The notes below the pieces were generated by a model, which saw only the letters and a list, made by a program, of their open reading frames with translations, did not search any database and was not told where the DNA came from. This document shows positions 27,862 through 38,227 of a stretch of DNA of 64,000 nucleotides, one piece after another; position 1 is the stretch's first letter; each line of letters begins with the position of its first letter. The translations under genes were made by a program, and so were the position numbers. Source of the stretch: Haematococcus lacustris (Eukaryota > Chlorophyta > Chlorophyceae > Chlamydomonadales > Haematococcaceae); contig JASKMD010000003.1 in assembly GCA_030144725.1 (NCBI GenBank), positions 16,012,582 to 16,076,581 on the forward strand, written 5' to 3'.

Positions 27862-27925
27862 ATCATGATATGCCTAATAGTCCATATACGTGTATCATGA
27901 GATATCATAATACATGCCGCTCCCT
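27862..27925. repeat. ATCATG-rich short repeat, copy 2
   Basis: Matches 25472-25547 with few differences. GCTCCCTA occurs directly at both edges (27854-27861 and 27919-27926), which may be an 8-bp target duplication. Confidence 0.6.
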
Positions 27926-27945
27926 AGGCACTATTCTCGGCCGAA

Positions 27946-28215
27946 TTATTCCCGCTGGATGTCATGCATCTGTTGCTGTAGATGTTGCAAGCGCTGGGTG
28001 TCAGCAACTTGCTGCTCCCTCTGCTGCAGGTCAGCCTGCAGCTGGTGCAACTGTGCCTCATAAGCACCAGCATCAGCCTATGCCGTGGCCTCAGCCTCAG
28101 CGGCAAGAGCCTGGGCCTTGGCCTCAGCCTCAGCAGCCCTGCGCTGTGCCAGAACCTCCCTCCCTGTCTGTAATTGGGCACATAAAGACTTCACTACCCT
28201 TTCTTTGTTACCCAT
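27946..28215 (-). pseudogene. Coiled-coil ORF broken by one stop codon
   Basis: From ATG 28215 (MGNKERVVKSLCAQLQTG) the frame runs through a heptad-rich Ala/Glu/Gln segment (AEAEAKAQALAAEAEATA), an in-frame TAG, then EAQLHQLQADLQQREQQ to TAA at 27946-27948. The length and coiled-coil character suggest a gag- or accessory-like mobile-element remnant. No family recognised. Confidence 0.4.
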
Positions 28216-29002
28216 GGCCTTTTAGCACAGATATCAGCTCAGTTTTAGCAAATTTTAAAGTAATTCTTGCCGTCCGTGGTTGCTCAGGAGCCACAGGGAC
28301 AAATCATGAGAACATCTTGATCAACCTGATAGTCGCTGCCACATGTGGACTGAACCTGTGTTCAGCAGCAATCCGCCGTCGCGGTCACGCTCCCAGCCCG
28401 CAATGCCGTTGACCTGCCGGGGCGTCGTTTGATGACAAAAGTGACACTTTAGAGCAGGGGGCAAGGGAGCAGGCCGGGAAGCAGAGGGTGAGCTTAAGAG
28501 AGGGTCTCGATGCGTGCTGGGACGTTGCAACACTGCTGCGTGCTAACCTAAAAAGTTGGCATGTTTAGTCAGGATGCAAAATTCACGCCGCTCTGGGTCC
28601 AAGCTGCCTATAGCCGTCGCTAAATGTGTGTGCGATGCTTCAGAACACGTCGCGTGTTGGGGGACAGCCACCCGGCAAAGCGCTGGGGCTGGCTGCACTC
28701 TAGTTGGACCATCACCAGCTCATCGCACCAATCGGCGGCTTCATCCGTGCAAAAATGAGTCAGTTTTTATGTCTTGAGCCATGGGGGTGCGGCCAATGGC
28801 GGGGGTGACCATCAGGCGTCCCCAACATGGGGTTGGTAATCTTCATGCAAGTACTCGCTACAAAGTGCACCGACCCCTCCCACCCCCTCCCAGCCCCCCC
28901 CCTGCCCTCCCACCCCTGCTAACCCCTTCCAATCCCAGCCCCCTCCTCCACCCACCTCCCCCTCCCTCCTTGTCCCGGCCCTAGCAACTCCAGCCCACCC
29001 CA
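28216..29002. other. Gene-free stretch, C-rich tract
   Basis: A CCCTCCC-rich pyrimidine tract lies at 28876-28995. No supported gene. Confidence 0.3.
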
Positions 29003-29542
29003 ATGGGGCGCAGCCTGCAGCGTGCTCACCTTCAAGCCCTGAATAGTTCACCAAGAGCTGGTTATCTGCACTGCCCTAACGGCCTAAAAGCTACAGCAAG
29101 GAGGGCTAACGACATTGCCCAGGAGGTGCAGGCAGAGAATGAGCTGCTGATGACCGAGGCTCAGTTGCTACATGCTATTGAGGAGCTCCTTGCTGCCAAA
29201 ATGCACGACCTTGAGGAGAAGCACCAGCACCTACAGGCAGCACACAGGCAGCTGAGATTGGATAACGAGTCTCTTGAGGCAGTCATCGAGCAGTGCAACC
29301 TGGCTATTACAATTGCAAGGCGTGATGTGCACCGCCTAGAGGCCCAGCTGCGCAAGTATCAGCTGCCCACCCCTCCTGCTGCCCACCCCCCTGGCAGCAG
29401 CTGGCAGCTGCTGCTGGTGCCGCTCCTGGGCTGCCCACCCCTCCTGCTGCCCCCCCCTGGTAGCAGCTGGCAGCTGGTGCTGGTGCCGCCCCTGGCATGC
29501 TCACCCCTTCATCTGAGCAGCAGGGGGCCACAGCGGAGCTGA
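29003..29542 (+). CDS. Unrecognised coiled-coil protein fragment
   Basis: The ORF contains a convincing coiled coil from about residue 30 to 118 (ANDIAQEVQAENELLMTEAQ, LLHAIEELLAAKMHDLEEKH, LRLDNESLEAVIEQCNL, VHRLEAQLRKYQL). Two near-identical Pro-rich units follow (HPPGSSWQLLLVPLLGCPP / PPPGSSWQLVLVPPLACSP). The coiled-coil part has coding character. The repeated tail may be noncoding. I cannot assign a family. It may be a transposon accessory ORF, given the surrounding repeats. Confidence 0.4.
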   Translation: MGRSLQRAHLQALNSSPRAGYLHCPNGLKATARRANDIAQEVQAENELLMTEAQLLHAIEELLAAKMHDLEEKHQHLQAAHRQLRLDNESLEAVIEQCNLAITIARRDVHRLEAQLRKYQLPTPPAAHPPGSSWQLLLVPLLGCPPLLLPPPGSSWQLVLVPPLACSPLHLSSRGPQRS

Positions 29543-30477
29543 ACACGAGCTCGACACGCAAGCGGGGGGCGGGCGGGAGGGATCGGACCCAACATGTCGA
29601 GGAAGGTAACATAGCAATGGCCTACCACCGCCAGGCCGACAGTACTGCTCACGAAGGGGTCAAGCATCGCAGCAACCTTGCATATTTCTGAGCATGGGTG
29701 GAGGGGCGCTGTTACATCGGTTTGGCATGCCATGTGAGCCGTTTTGACTGCGGCGACTGTCCCTCACTATGTGCAGGTGCTCCTGGGCCACGCCGGTCGC
29801 GGCGGTCTCTCGCGGCGAGGCCCGCATGAGCAAACAGTGCACGGATTTGAATGTGAAGATTTGAGCCGCCATAGCACCCAGTACACTGCACAGTATTTAA
29901 TGATACAAGCTGCACCGCATAGCTGAAAGAGTCCTCTATCCAGGGATGTGCGATACATAAATAGAAACCACGTGGCTGAGACGCGGCGTCGTTTTGATTA
30001 CCAGGGGTCAGTTTCCTGTCATTTTCTGTTAGTTGGGGACACCTGACCATCAGCCGGCTCGGGAAACGGTTGCAGCACGGGGACACCTGAGTGACCACCT
30101 ACTTTCTGGGCGAGGGAGAGGTGGTGGTCAGCCATGCCTTGGAGGCTGAGGTGGCGCTGCGGCGGGCCTGTTGGGGCTTGGGGAGGAGGAGTAGGTGGCG
30201 CAGGAGTGGCAGGCGGACCCAGCCCACCTTGCCTGCCTGCCGTGGCATGCGGAGCACGCCACCACAGAGGTGGTAAAAGCCATGGCAGCCTTGCAGCTGA
30301 ATATGGTGACCCGCTAGCAGTGTGAGCTCTAGCAAACAGAAAAACACATATCTACCTCCCTGGGCCCTTGTCCCCGATGCTAACGTAGCCCCAATTGACA
30401 CGTTTGTTGCAATTCCAATGCACACCAGGTTTACAGCAGGCCTCCATAGCGTTCGACCGGAGCTCTATGGTACTAGC
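29543..30477. other. Gene-free stretch
   Basis: No supported gene. Short open frames have no recognisable motifs. Confidence 0.25.
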
Positions 30478-30758
30478 CTGCAAGCCCGGCTATTGATGAC
30501 CGGGCCCGCAACAATGCGTAGGCCCTAGTAGTTTGCACAGGCTGTTAGCCTATCAAGAGCATTAAGCTGTTAGTTTTGATGAGGTGCCCAGTGGTCATGG
30601 GGGATTAGCCCCAGAACGTGCCACCGAAGTGGGGTTTGCAGTCATCAAGGGTGCGACCGAGGTTGCTACAACATGTTTGTAGCAGCTGAGTGAGATTACC
30701 CACAGTCAAGCATGTTGTTCCTTGTTGAATGAGTTTTGTTTGTCTGCAAGCCCGGCTA
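30478..30758 (+). mobile_element. Dispersed short repeat, copy 4, with 15-bp target duplication
   Basis: CTGCAAGCCCGGCTA flanks the unit (30478-30492 and 30744-30758). The inserted 251 bp ends in the family 3' terminus GAATGAGTTTTGTTTG and contains the conserved TGAGATTACCCACAGTCAAG. Its length makes it the most complete copy. It has no ORF, so I read it as a SINE-like, non-autonomous retroelement. No clear pol III boxes were found. Confidence 0.78.
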
Positions 30759-32199
30759 AGCCCACAAATGTGGCCCTGTCCGCCAGTGTGCAGTGCTGGG
30801 GTAAATTGAGGTACCATGCCAGAATCTTGTTGCCCCAGGAGTTTTAGTGAAACCCGCGTGCCGCATCTGTCCCCCTCATGGCGACCAATGAACACTGCTG
30901 GGACTTCTTGCATGCCTCGCTTGATGGTAGCCCGTACGATGAAGGCAAGTTGTTGCCGGACCTGTCCGCACTTCCCGACGACCTCTCACTGGCCAGGACG
31001 ACATTGAGACGACTGCCGGAGGTTCTCCCACGATGGCCGGAGGATTCTCCGGAGGGTCGCGAAAGGTACTCAGGCGCTCGCAGTAGAGATGTCCACATCC
31101 ACGGATCCCTAGCCTTCTCATGTCCCATAACCCCTGCTGCTCCTCGTTATCTGCTCTGCTTATGCTCATGCTATTGCTTTTGCTCGTGCCCATGCCCATG
31201 CTCATGCGCACGCTCGTGCTCATGCTCATGCTCATGTATCTATGCTCCTCCAGAATGAATCAAGAGTTACAATCAAACACAAGCTGCAAGTTTATATCTG
31301 CCATGGCCACAGACTCCATTGGAGATACTAAGTACTATGATAATGATCAAGCAGCTCATAGCTCATAGGTGTGCGCCACAGCAGCCAGCATGGCTGTGAT
31401 GGCACTAGGCTTGATCTTGAAGGACCGTTTGCTTAGCTGCTGGTATGCCTTGGTACGGCTGGGCACCGCGCTGCAAAACCAACACTGGGGCTGGCATGAA
31501 AGGGGGTTGGCTTGGCCTTGTCAGGCTTGCCCTCGCCCTAGTAAGCCTTAGTAGGCTGGGTAGCCTCGGCCGCCTGCTCAGCCTTCGTGTGCCAGAGGAA
31601 TGCCAGGCCCGGGCATAGAGGCTGCTGGCTGTGTTGCTGCCTTGCCCTTGGCGGGCTCAGTGTATGTGCAGGTCTGCATGCCGCAATGGTCATCCCAAAG
31701 TGGAACATGCTGCATGCCCACCTGACCGCAACCCCACGCGCAGGGAGTGGTACAGCCGCCACAACGCCGACAAACAGCACATCAACGGCTGCGGGCTTGC
31801 CAGCTCTGGACCGCGCCCTGCTGACTGTGGGCTGCCTGGGGTGGCCCGGCACAAGCAGTACGCCGACAGGTGCACCTCCCTCGCGCAGGCTGTGTGTGTC
31901 TCAGCTAGGTGATAGTTATATGTAGGTAGCCTATATAGGTAGGTGATAGGTGATATGTGTTACACAGCATTTCAGCTGTTTATGCAGCCGATTAAGGCCT
32001 AGCTATCCAAGGCAATCATCTAGCCCTAGCTAATCAGGCTAAGTAGGTATGGCCTAGCTATTCAAGCTACATAAGCTCAGCATGTATGTGTGTGTGTGTG
32101 CTGGATACACCAGCCCAATCATCATGTTCTCTCTGCCCGGCATGTGTGGAATTCAGTAAGAGGAGGCTCAAAATTGTACGAGAGCAGGGTGCTGACTGT
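30759..32199. other. Gene-poor stretch with GCTCAT hexamers
   Basis: A plus-strand frame at 30878-31130 (EHCWDFLHASLDGSPYDEGK) has some coding look but no known motif. (GCTCAT)n-like hexamers fill 31161-31236. TAGGTGATA-type repeats lie at 31906-31960. Confidence 0.3.
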
Positions 32200-32850
32200 G
32201 AGAGGGGCATTGAGAGTAGAGGGGCATTGAGGGGTCAAGAAGCTGAGAGGGGCATTGAGAGTAGAGGGGCATTGAGGGGTCAAGAAGCTGAGAGGGGCAT
32301 TGAGAGTAGAGGGGCATTGAGGGGTCAAGAAGCTGAGAGGGGCATTGAGAGTAGAGGGGCATTGAGGGGTCAAGAAGCTGAGAGGGGCATTGAGAGTAGA
32401 GGGGCATTGAGGGGTCAAGAAGCTGAGAGGGGCATTGAGAGTAGAGGGGCATTGAGGGGTCAAGAAGCTGAGAGGGGCATTGAGAGTAGAGGGGCATTGA
32501 GGGGTCAAGAAGCTGAGAGGGGCATTGAGAGTAGAGGGGCATTGAGGGGTCAAGAAGCTGAGAGGGGCATTGAGAGTAGAGGGGCATTGAGGGGTCAAGA
32601 AGCTGAGAGGGGCATTGAGAGTAGAGGGGCATTGAGGGGTCAAGAAGCTGAGAGGGGCATTGAGAGTAGAGGGGCATTGAGGGGTCAAGAAGCTGAGAGG
32701 GGCATTGAGGGGTCAAGAGGCTGAGAGGGGCATTGAGAGTAGAGGGGCATTGAGGGGTCAAGAAGCTGAGAGGGGCATTGAGGGGTCAAGAAGCTGAGAG
32801 GGGCATTGAGAGTAGAGGGGCATTGAGGGGTCAAGAAGCTGAGAGGGGCG
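32200..32850 (+). repeat. 45-bp minisatellite, about 11 full plus several partial units
   Basis: The unit begins GAGAGGGGCATTGAGAGTAG and ends GGGGTCAAGAAGCT. 32200-32694 is eleven uniform units. Then 28-30-bp deleted units alternate with full ones. Since 45 is a multiple of three, frames on both strands stay open (ERGIESRGALRGQEA per unit on plus), so the ORF is not by itself evidence of a gene. Confidence 0.95.
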
Positions 32851-32874
32851 AAGAGGGGCGAAGTGTTGTGCTTT

Positions 32875-34582
32875 CCTTCAGGACCTACAAGGCCAGCAGC
32901 GGCAGCAAGGCAGCTAAGGAGGTGGTCAAGGTGGACATCTTCTTCCTCATATTTTCTCCTGAAGTCAAAGCTAACTGGGCCCAACAGCGGCCACAGCTGC
33001 TGGCAGCTGCTACGCAGCTGAGCAGCCCTGACCCTCTCCTCCTTCTGGAGCTGCAGAGCTGCGCCGCAGCGCCTCAGGCTGCGCCCCTGCAGCCTGCTGC
33101 CGCCCAGCCCCAGTGGGAAGAGCTGACCTTCCCCAGCGTGCACAAGTTTGGTGCATACCAGGGTCAGACCTGGTGGTGGCTCAGGGGAGGAGTGGTTAGG
33201 GTGGTGGACAAGGCCCCCAAGCTTGGTAGGGGTGGCCACAAGCGAGCAGCCCAGGCAGTGGCTCAGCAGGCTGATGACACACACACCTGCCAACAGCCTG
33301 CCAAGCGGGCGGGCAGGGCGCAGGCAGCAGTGCAGCCGGGGGGGGCAGGGCTGCACTGCAGCAGCCAGCAGGGGGGCCTGCTCAGCCTGATGAGCCCACA
33401 CCACCACCCTGAGGCCCCCCCGCCTCTGGCTCTGCCCCTGCCCCTTGCGCCCTCCCCAGCCTGGCTTCACGCACCAGATAGCCCCACCAGCATGCTCCAC
33501 CAGGCAGGCCCCTGGCCCTGGCCAGCTGACTGGTCCCCCCCACGACAGACCTTGCTCCTCCCTCCTGCCGCCCCAGCCAACCCCCACCTCAGCACAGACC
33601 ACTACCCCCCCCCAGAACAGGCGCTGCTGCTGCCTGCGGCTGGGCAACTGGTGCCCAGTCAGACCTTCCCTGACAGTCCAGCCCGGGCCTCTGGCAGTGG
33701 TTGCCCGCTGCCTGCCTCCCGCCTGTTGGCTGCTGACAGCCCCACCTCCATACGCAGCGTGACCTGCAGCGCCTTCAACCTCACCGCCTCGCACACGCTG
33801 CAGCCCCCCACACGCTGCAGCTCCTCGCCACTGTTGTGGGCCACCCTGCCTGCCTACCCCACTCTGCTCAGTCTACCCCACCCCGCTGAACTCCTGGAGG
33901 GCCTGGACCTGGCGCGGGTTGTCCGGCAGCGAGACAGCGGCTGCTTGCTGCACCTGGCCACCGCGTGCGGGGCGCAGCTCGCCGACGTGCTGGCAGAGGC
34001 GGCGCAGTGGGAGCGCCACGGGCGGACGCTGGTGCACCTGCTGCTGACCCCGCACTGCAGCCACGATGCCGAGTACTTCTGTGAGTGGACGACTGAAGTC
34101 AAGTGAAGCGAGGGGGGTCAATTAGAGGGTATGAACCTGTGCCATGTCACTTTGAGCTACAGATCATGCATCAGGGCGACACAAAAACACACTGGAAGGG
34201 ACATGAAGGAAGGCCCAAGGGTGCCAGGGCCTGGGATTGGGGTGGTGGGAAGATAGCGGGGACTGTCAGCCTGTCCCAGGCCTGGGGCGCCGCCTGAACT
34301 GCCTGCTGCTGAGCACGGGCTGGCAAGGCGTGGTCGCTTGCCTCTGCCTGCTGCAGCGGAGCAGGTGGCGGTGCCGGGCGATGACGGGGCCTGGGAACTA
34401 GGGGTACTGCAGTGGTTGTTGGAGCGACTGGGCCATGCTCAGTATCAGTGGCTGCTGGCCAGGGTGAGTGGGGAGGGCTAGGGGATGGGATGGGGCAGGG
34501 GGGCCTGGGATGGGGCGGGGCGGGGCGGGGCGGGACTAGGGGTGTCAGGCAGCTGCTGTCTCGATGCCTGATGAGCATCAAG

Positions 34583-34627
<45 letters not shown>

Positions 34628-35699
34628 TGTTGCACCACCCTTGCCATCTTCTCGGAGGTGTCTGCTTGACCAGCTCATCAGCCCAAGGTACTGCAGCCAA
34701 GGCACAGTTTGCCTGCTGCCATACATCCTGGTGGCGCCAGGAGTTGATCTGGGCGTCTGTCCCTCACAGCCCCAATGTGGTCCCCCACATGCAGGGCAAC
34801 GCGGCGAGCAGCTCCACTGCACTGCATACAGCAGCCCGGCACGCAGGGGAGCGGACGCAGGGGCTGCAGCTGCTGGAGTTCATTACCCTGCATGCACCCC
34901 CGGACCTGCTGCTGGCTCGCACACAGCAGAGCTACCTGCCCTACCACTCGGCATGCCGCAGCCGCTGTCGCCCCGCAGTGAGCCTCCTGCTGCGGTGCTG
35001 GGCCCAGGCCTGCAGCCGCTCAGCTGTCTCACCTGAGGTGAGGTGCAGCTCTAGGGGTGGCCTGGTGTCATGCAGCTGTGGGCCAAGGCTCAGGAGACAC
35101 AGTGTTGCAACACTTGGGTGGGTGTCAAGGAAAGAAGAGAGAAAGAAGATGACAAAGATGAAAAGAAGAAGAAAAGGATAAAAGAAAAAGAAAAAGAAGA
35201 CTGTGCGGGTGTTCACTGGCGTTCACTGGCTGTCAGGGAGGAGATCCTGACTGGAGGGGATGCGGCCTGCTCCCACCATGGCCGGTGTCACGAAGCTGTG
35301 GGCACAGTGACGCTGTGCTGCAACACTCACCGCTGACCCACAGGCTAACCCGGCCAGGCCCTGCCCTGACCTGCTCCATTGACCCCCCCTTCTCAGCCCC
35401 TTGCCTCTCCAAAGTGGCCGGGCATGCATGTGAGATAGCTGTGGTCTTGAGCACCAGCAGGCTAGGCAGGGGGCTGCTGCATGCGCCACCCCAACTGCCC
35501 GCAGTCTGTCCTGTTCCAGCTGGACAACAAGTACTTCAGGCGCAGTGGCGCGTGCGCACTCCTGGAAGAGGTGGCGCAGCACTATGGCTGGCGCCCGGCT
35601 CCCCCAGACGCCCAGGATGGCCGGCTGCACTGCAACCGGGCCAGCCTGCAGGCACACAGGCTGCGTAGGCGGAAGAGTGAAGGAGCAGGTGATGGGTGA
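32875..35699 (+). CDS. Unrecognised multi-exon gene with ankyrin-like segments
   Basis: Several plus-strand segments look coding and end at good splice sites. About 33770-34080 carries ELLEGLDLARVVRQRDSGCL, then LHLATACGAQLADVLAEAAQ (donor GTGAGT at 34081). 34357-34463 carries AWELGVLQWLLERLGHAQYQ and joins it in phase. 34755-34985 carries QLLEFITLHAPPDLLLARTQ, then YLPYHSACRSRC. 35506-35699 carries VLFQLDNKYFRRSGACALLE and ends in TGA. The LHLA...G and LLARTQQSYLPYHSAC patterns recall degenerate ankyrin repeats. The upstream part (TYKASSGSKAAKEVVKVDIF at 32880) may be the first exon after the minisatellite. The joins between 34463 and 35506 are not resolved, and no function can be assigned. 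Confidence 0.45.
34581..34626 (+). repeat. (TGCC)n tetranucleotide tract
   Basis: About eleven TGCC units in an intron of the unrecognised gene. The same tetramer (or CAGG on the other strand) recurs at 14754, 17046, 61965 and 63350. Confidence 0.9.
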
Positions 35700-37155
35700 A
35701 GGTAGCAAAAACAGCTTTGACCCTGCCACTGCTACTGCCACTGACCTGAGCCAACAAACATCCCGGCCAACTCCAGCCTGGCCTGGGCCTGGGCTGAACG
35801 ACTTGACTGCATGCACCCTGCCATGACCTGACCTAGCCTGGCCTGGCTTGACATGGCCTGACCCAACCTGGCCTGGCTTGGCATCAACAGAGAACCCACT
35901 GACACCGACGTGAAGGCACGCCTCCATGCACCATGCACACCAGCACCCACCCAAGCGCCTCACACAACACGTTTGACAAGCCAGCTGGGTTGGCTCCACC
36001 CTTCCCCTGTAACCCTGTGACCACCGCAACCCTAGACCCAAGACCCTAGAACCACCCTGTACACCCTGAGCAGCCACCACGGTGTACTGATACAAGCTCA
36101 GCTTGCCAGGCCCCCCTGCCAGGCCCCCCTGCTGTCCCTTCAATTTGATTGGGAGTTGTGCTGAATGGGAGTTGTGTGATGCTGATGCTAAAGTTGCAGC
36201 TGATAATAGTAGGGTTTGCTGTCCCTTTAATTTGATTGGGAGTTGTGCTGAATGGGAGTTGTCGGATGCTGATGCTGATGCTAAAGTTGCAGCTGATGCG
36301 CTGATGCGCTGTGTAAAGTTGTCGATGTTGTCAACTGCTACTGATACTGGCCGCAGGCTGGGGTGCCCCACCCCATCTCGCTGTGCCCTGTCTCACTGCC
36401 CAGTGAGTCCCTGGCGGGCTTTTGACGCCAGGCGCTGCAGCTTCCTGAGCGCAGTGGGGCCGGACCAGCTCCTAGGAGCCAAGCTCCAGAGGGCAAGGCG
36501 CCCAGGCGGGCGTGTGGGTACATTGCAGGGCGGGGTGGCTCATGCAAGATGGGTGTGAGATGGATGGTGGTTAATGCTGTTGCCCCATGTCAGGCATGAG
36601 GATATTGTGGCTGCTTTCAGGGGATGATGCTACTGGGCAGGGGCGGGGTGAGGTGAGGTGGGGTGGCAGCGGAGTGGGGCATGGCAGTTCAGCAATGGTG
36701 CATCAATGTGTGGCGGCAAGGAGGGCACTGTCAAACAAGCATGGCCCTGCTCCTTAACTTTTGGATGCCTTGTACCATCTGTTGCATATGCTCTCCCTGC
36801 TAGCCCCCTGCTGTGGTGCAGTGCAGCTGCCTTGCGGGCCATCATTTGTCACCCTGTGCACGGCCTGCATGCGGTAGCCTGCATGCGGTAGCCTGCATGC
36901 GGTTGCCTGCATGCGGTTGCCTCCATGCGGTTGCCTCCATGCAGTTGCCTCCATGCGATTGCCTGCATGCGCCAGGACTAGGTAGAGTTGCAGCAGCAGC
37001 GCCAACCAGTGGAATAAGGGCCAGTGCTCAGCGCCATGTGTACATATTGGGCATAGCTGCATGGCTCCATGCTGCTGCTACCTTGCATCATTGACATGAC
37101 GCACTGCAACCTCGCTGAAGCTGAGCAGGAGCTCTACTACCATGCTAAAAGCCTT
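35700..37155. other. Repeat-rich stretch downstream of the unrecognised gene
   Basis: Contains an 88-bp-spaced tandem duplication (36132-36208 and 36220-36297, sharing AATTTGATTGGGAGTTGTGC). It also has a coding-looking segment at 36409-36520 (FDARRCSFLSAVGPDQLLGA) that may be a further exon, and an eight-fold GCATGCGGTTGCCT 14-mer array at 36866-36975. Confidence 0.45.
36866..36975 (+). repeat. 14-bp tandem array
   Basis: Imperfect units of CTGCATGCGGTTGC/CTCCATGCGGTTGC, about eight copies. Noncoding as far as seen. Confidence 0.85.
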
Positions 37156-37320
37156 TCAAGCATCAAGCTGTTAGTTTTGATGGGAAGCTCAGTTGTCTTC
37201 AGAGGAAACGGGTGTCACAGGTGTGGGGTTTGTAGTCATCAGGGGTGAAATCGATGAAGCTACAGCTGAAATGTACCTGAGTGGGATTACCCACAAACAA
37301 CACCCTGCTCCATGTTGAAC
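37156..37320 (+). repeat. Dispersed short repeat, copy 5 (diverged)
   Basis: CATCAAGCTGTTAGTTTTGATG, then GGGTTTGTAGTCATCAGGGG and GGGATTACCCACA. Same family as 30493-30743 but more diverged, and it lacks the standard 3' terminus. Confidence 0.6.
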
Positions 37321-37397
37321 GGGAGTTGTGTTGAATGGGAGTTGTGCACCTATTGTAGCCTACATATGTACATCAAGGTTGCCTCAGCATCAGATGC

Positions 37398-37527
37398 CTG
37401 CTTGGAAGGTCATCAAGGGTGCGACCGAGGATGCTTCAACTTGTTTGGAGTAGCTGAGTGAGATTACCCACAGTCAAGCATGTTGTTCCTTGTTGAATGA
37501 GTTTTGTTTGACTGCTTGGAAGGTCAT
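37398..37527 (+). mobile_element. Dispersed short repeat, copy 6: 98-bp truncated insertion with 16-bp duplication
   Basis: CTGCTTGGAAGGTCAT is present at 37398-37413 and 37512-37527. Between them lies only the 3' 98 bp of the family (from CAAGGGTGCGACCGAGG to GAGTTTTGTTTGA). A fixed 3' end, lost 5' part and long target duplication are the classic footprint of target-primed reverse transcription. Confidence 0.85.
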
Positions 37528-38129
37528 GTGGAAAGAATGTGCTTGGAATGTCATGAAGGTAATGTGGGCTGTGCTTGATGTGGGGGCTATGGTCAAGGTT
37601 TGATTTGTGCAGCTGCATTGCTAGGACATAAGTGCCCATGGCTCACAATGCATACATCCAACCTACTACCTGGTGCCTGATGCACGGCCCGGCTGATTAC
37701 CACAACGCTAAACGCTGGTGCTTGTTGCGGTGCTCTTGTCCCTCTAGCATGCGGCCGGAGTCAGGCGCATGCTGGAGGCCATGAACCCATACCCTGGTGT
37801 ACAGCTTCAGTGGTGTGGCCCACACGCCCAGTGAGTTGCTAAGTGACTGCAGATCAAGTCCCAAGACTCCGCTAGAATATCCCAACCTTAAGTGAGACCC
37901 AATTATGCACTTGCCTTGTTGCAGCAGGTAGATTGGCACTGGGCGGTATCGCGGTTGCTTCATCTTAAGTGGATTGTGCAAATGGAGCAGGTGTTGAGAA
38001 CTCGGTTAAATCATGTACCTTCCTAATGCCATTAGTGATGAAAGAGCTGTCGTGGCGCAGTCACCCAGTTGTAGGATCCGTGTCTGACCTATTGAGATTG
38101 ACGGTGGAGGATTGAGGGAGTCACAGACC
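37528..38129. other. Gene-free stretch
   Basis: 37765-37800 (ACCCTGGTGTACAGCTT) resembles 15562-15590 near the Asterix gene, a minor shared repeat. No supported gene. Confidence 0.3.
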
Positions 38130-38227
38130 CGAGCCTTGGTCATTACGCAAAAGATAGGAAACACCTTACAGTCAATGTGGGCAAGTCAAAGGTGATGGTC
38201 TTCAATGGCAACTCACAAACTGCAGCA
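38130..38227 (+). pseudogene. Non-LTR retrotransposon reverse transcriptase, left fragment
   Basis: The frame HYAKDRKHLTVNVGKSKVMV matches the RT segment around the conserved N..KSK/KTK motif of LINE-type enzymes. It breaks off at the TIR transposon starting at 38228. The same reading frame resumes at 40709 without loss, so this and the next fragment were one ORF. It is 5' truncated at about 38130. Confidence 0.7.

Noticed and set aside
32200..32694. CRISPR array
   Set aside because: Units are contiguous 45-mers without unique spacers, in a eukaryotic genome. It is a minisatellite.
32122..32761. Minus-strand repeat ORFs (FLTPQCPSTLNAPLS)
   Set aside because: Frames of the 45-bp minisatellite.
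34756..35036. Plus-strand frame PQCGPPHAGQRGEQLHCTAY
   Set aside because: It competes with the frame containing LLEFITLHAPPDLLLARTQQ, which has better coding character. The exon joins there remain unresolved.
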